Shown piece by piece: positions 62,039 through 64,000 of a stretch of 64,000 bases of DNA. The stretch is taken from the NCBI RefSeq assembly GCF_932526225.1, contig NC_064043.1, forward strand, positions 12,646,085 through 12,710,084, in the 5' to 3' direction. Within the stretch, counting starts at the first letter, position 1. Every line of letters starts with the position of its first letter. The notes beneath the pieces are model-generated. The model saw only the letters and a list, made by a program, of their open reading frames with translations, ran no database searches and had not been told where the DNA came from. Source of the DNA: Nematostella vectensis. Its lineage: Eukaryota; Cnidaria; Anthozoa; Actiniaria; Edwardsiidae. A program made the translations under genes and the position numbers.

Positions 62039-63241
62039 ATGTATCCGACGAGTAAAACTCGTTCCAGGCCGTCCGCTCGTGGGCGTAGGATAACCGGAGC
62101 TTTGTTGTTATCATTGGTGTGCTTATGTACCACTGGGGTCGTTATTTACGCCATCAAAAAACTAGCGGAAAACGAAATTAGCAAGAAGACGAAAAGCAGT
62201 CCGTCCGGTAAGTAAGTCCTACTGGTTTCAAACTGGTTCATACAGGTTTCCAGACTATTGACAACAATGGCTAAGAGGGCTGCATCGTCGAGATGAACCC
62301 CTTAACAACTTTTTTCAGAATAAACAAAGATTTTAGGAACTACTTTTAATAACACATTAATACAGGCCCGTACCCACGATTTTTCTTGGGGGGGGGGGGG
62401 GGGGTGCGAAATCCGAAAAAGTGGACCTAATTTTTCCAGGGGGGGTTTCTCTGACCACCCCGAAAAATGTTTTTATGCCTTTGCAGTATTGCCACAGGAT
62501 GTTTATTGTCGGATTTGGCTACATATCAGACTGATCTAGCTTATACTTTATAGTTTTGTCTACAAATAGCACGTCTATTGAGAACCGAAAGTGGACCTTC
62601 GGCCGTTGTTCGCACCCCCTGCATCCCCCTGGGTACCGGCCTGTAATAGCACATTTAATAATATAAAGATATCTGTTCTTTTCCACACGCTATGATGGTA
62701 TATAAAAACGAGAAACTTGGACATGATTGTTCTACGCTGCTACATTCCATTCGTGACGCAGATCTCAAACTAGGACAGCGCCTACGATGTTGAGGTCTCA
62801 AACAAAAATGGTGAATAAGATTTTCCAAACACTGATTTCGACTCTATGGATTTTTTGTCTTTGAAAAACGAAGCAAAATACTTGATGAATGGGGCAATCG
62901 AAGTCTCCCCTTCTTCTACATCTATCACTCGAACTGTGGGCATGCTCGATTATGCAATCATTTTTTTCGGCATTTTTTTTTTCAGTGAAATCGAGAGCAT
63001 TTGAAAAATAATTGCTAGCATTCTGTCATTTTTAATAATTAAAATCCAGATTTCAGCACTCAAAATGATAATTATCCTTATAAGTTTTACAATTATGATT
63101 ACTTTATTTTATTGTTTTCTGTCTGTTCGTTGACTGTTTGTGTTTTGTGTTACTTGTGTACTTGTGTTACTTGTGTACTTTTCATCATCTCTAGAAAAAG
63201 ATCGATCACTACAGTCCACCTCCAGTAAATACAAGCGATGA
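62039..63241 (+). CDS. Possible small single-pass membrane protein, two exons
   Basis: Exon 1 62039-62207 starts at an ATG and ends at a strong donor ('ccg|gtaagtaag'). Exon 2 63195-63241 follows 'catctctag' and keeps the frame to TGA; 216 nt, 71 aa. The N-terminus is strongly basic ('RSRPSARGRR'), followed by one hydrophobic segment (about residues 20-39, 'GALLLSLVCLCTTGVVIYAI'), then a polar, lysine- and serine-rich tail. By the positive-inside rule this gives an N-in signal anchor. I know no family for it. Exon 2 could instead be wrong and exon 1 the start of a longer gene running out of the window. The call rests on splice and composition evidence only. Confidence 0.4.
62363..62643. mobile_element. 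281-bp G-run MITE in the small gene's intron
   Basis: Inverted ends 'CAGGCCCGTACCCACG' and 'ctgggtaccggcctg', bounded by TA (62361-62362, 62644-62645). A run of about 15 G follows the left end and the right end is C-rich. It is similar in plan to 22731-22923. Confidence 0.65.
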
Positions 63242-63379
63242 GGAAATAGCGACTCTGTGTTAAACGTTTTTGGGTGAACAGACTTGTGCTAGTCTATAGG
63301 GTGCTTGTACCCAGCGCACGATGGTGCTTCAAATATGCATGTGGCTGTTGGCTGGAAAAGTTTGGACCCCAAGCCCATA

Positions 63380-63943
63380 CCTGTCAACTCTCCCGCATTA
63401 GGCGGGAGTCTCAAAATTTTGGACCTCTTCTCCCTCTCTCCCGCGTGGAGCAACTAATCTCCCGCTTTATAAGTGATTTTTGTCGCTTCGGAAAAATCCT
63501 TCTAAAACGACATTTTGGATACATTGCACCTACAGACCTAATTTTTATCAGTAATTAAAAATAGTAATTCCTTGTGTAGCGCCATTTAATTGAACACGCA
63601 TGCGGGATCTATATTGTGCGCGAGAGCTTTCTGACTAGCAAACGTCTGCCTATTGTCTACTCGATAAAAAAAGTTTGGACCCCAAGCCCATACCTCTCAA
63701 CTCAAAATTTTGGACCTCTTCTCGCTCTCTCCCGCGTGGAGCACCAAATCTCCCGCTTTTTAGCGATTTTTGTCGCTTCAGGAAAATCCTTTTTCCTATT
63801 GGCTACTCGATAGCAGGAAAAAGCGGTGCTTTAGCTTCAGAGCCCCATGTGACGCTATACCCCACCCCTCCCCCTCCAAAAAAATATATTACCCCTTCCC
63901 CCCAAAAAATTCTCAAGCCTTGAGACTTTCTGGGGTTGACAGG
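63380..63943. mobile_element. CCTGTCAAC-family MITE, copy 2, partly duplicated
   Basis: Bounded by TA and the inverted ends 'CCTGTCAACTCTCCC' and 'ggggttgacagg'. An internal direct duplication makes it longer (564 bp) than the 22329 copy: the block starting 'aaagtttggaccccaagccc' is present at about 63357 and 63668. The second block lacks the 'cccgcattaggcgggag' hairpin. ORFs across it are not genes. Confidence 0.65.
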
Positions 63944-64000
63944 TATGCAAGTTTTATCAACAAACAATAATTATCACCTGTTGTTGTTATGAGCATGAAA

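Noticed and set aside
1-64000. tRNA, rRNA and snRNA genes
   Set aside because: I looked for tRNA B-box-like words and conserved snRNA motifs and found none that I could support by eye; a covariance-model scan would be needed to exclude them.

Overview
The window reads as nuclear DNA of an early-branching animal, most likely an anthozoan cnidarian (sea anemone or coral grade). The reasons are AT-rich, intron-rich genes with GT-AG introns and 26 to 1,334 nt coding exons, a Wnt16-class gene, dense small inverted-repeat transposons (MITEs), many long G/C homopolymer runs, and no bacterial-type operons. Species cannot be fixed from the sequence alone.

Five multi-exon genes can be rebuilt with consistent splice phases, plus one tentative small gene. 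(1) 6120-9320, minus: a 4-exon SLC16/monocarboxylate-type MFS transporter of 484 aa. (2) 14455-20844, minus: a 9-exon, 650-aa protein with an N-terminal SAM-like domain and a SAMD3-like body. (3) 24182-29294, plus: 9-exon replication factor C subunit 3 (355 aa), with an E2F-like site 69 bp upstream of its ATG. (4) 33700-41021, plus: 4-exon Wnt16-like ligand (359 aa). (5) 51335-60091, plus: 10-exon ABCC4/MRP4-like transporter (1,315 aa). (6) 62039-63241, plus: a possible 2-exon gene for a 71-aa single-pass membrane protein. The genes belong to unrelated processes (transport, replication, signalling) and show no sign of working as a cluster.

Between and inside the genes lies repeat-rich DNA. 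850-2492 is a 37-bp minisatellite with a 7-unit (259 bp) higher-order period. 3190-3750 and 5905-6164 are 3' ends of one LINE family. 3766-3921 is a PIF/Harbinger-like MITE. 4053-4903 is a 17/23-bp minisatellite. 6317-7170 is a tandem array built from the 3' splice site and first codons of the transporter's last exon. MITE families recur at 14042/29736/60838 (CTGTCGAATCC ends), 13040/19390/44937 (CCCTGG ends), 22329/63380 (CCTGTCAAC ends), 24909/29338, and in several G-run elements. A nested transposon sits in an intron of the SAMD3-like gene. An 18-bp minisatellite and a roughly 540-bp polypyrimidine tract lie in the large Wnt16 intron.

The most unusual observations are the decoy-acceptor array in the transporter gene, the LINE tail that appears to supply that gene's stop codon, a 68-bp-stem hairpin at 49039-49195, and the small spliced membrane-protein ORF near the right edge. 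Large stretches (41.6-51.2 kb, 30-33.6 kb, 11.1-13.0 kb) hold no gene that I can recognise.
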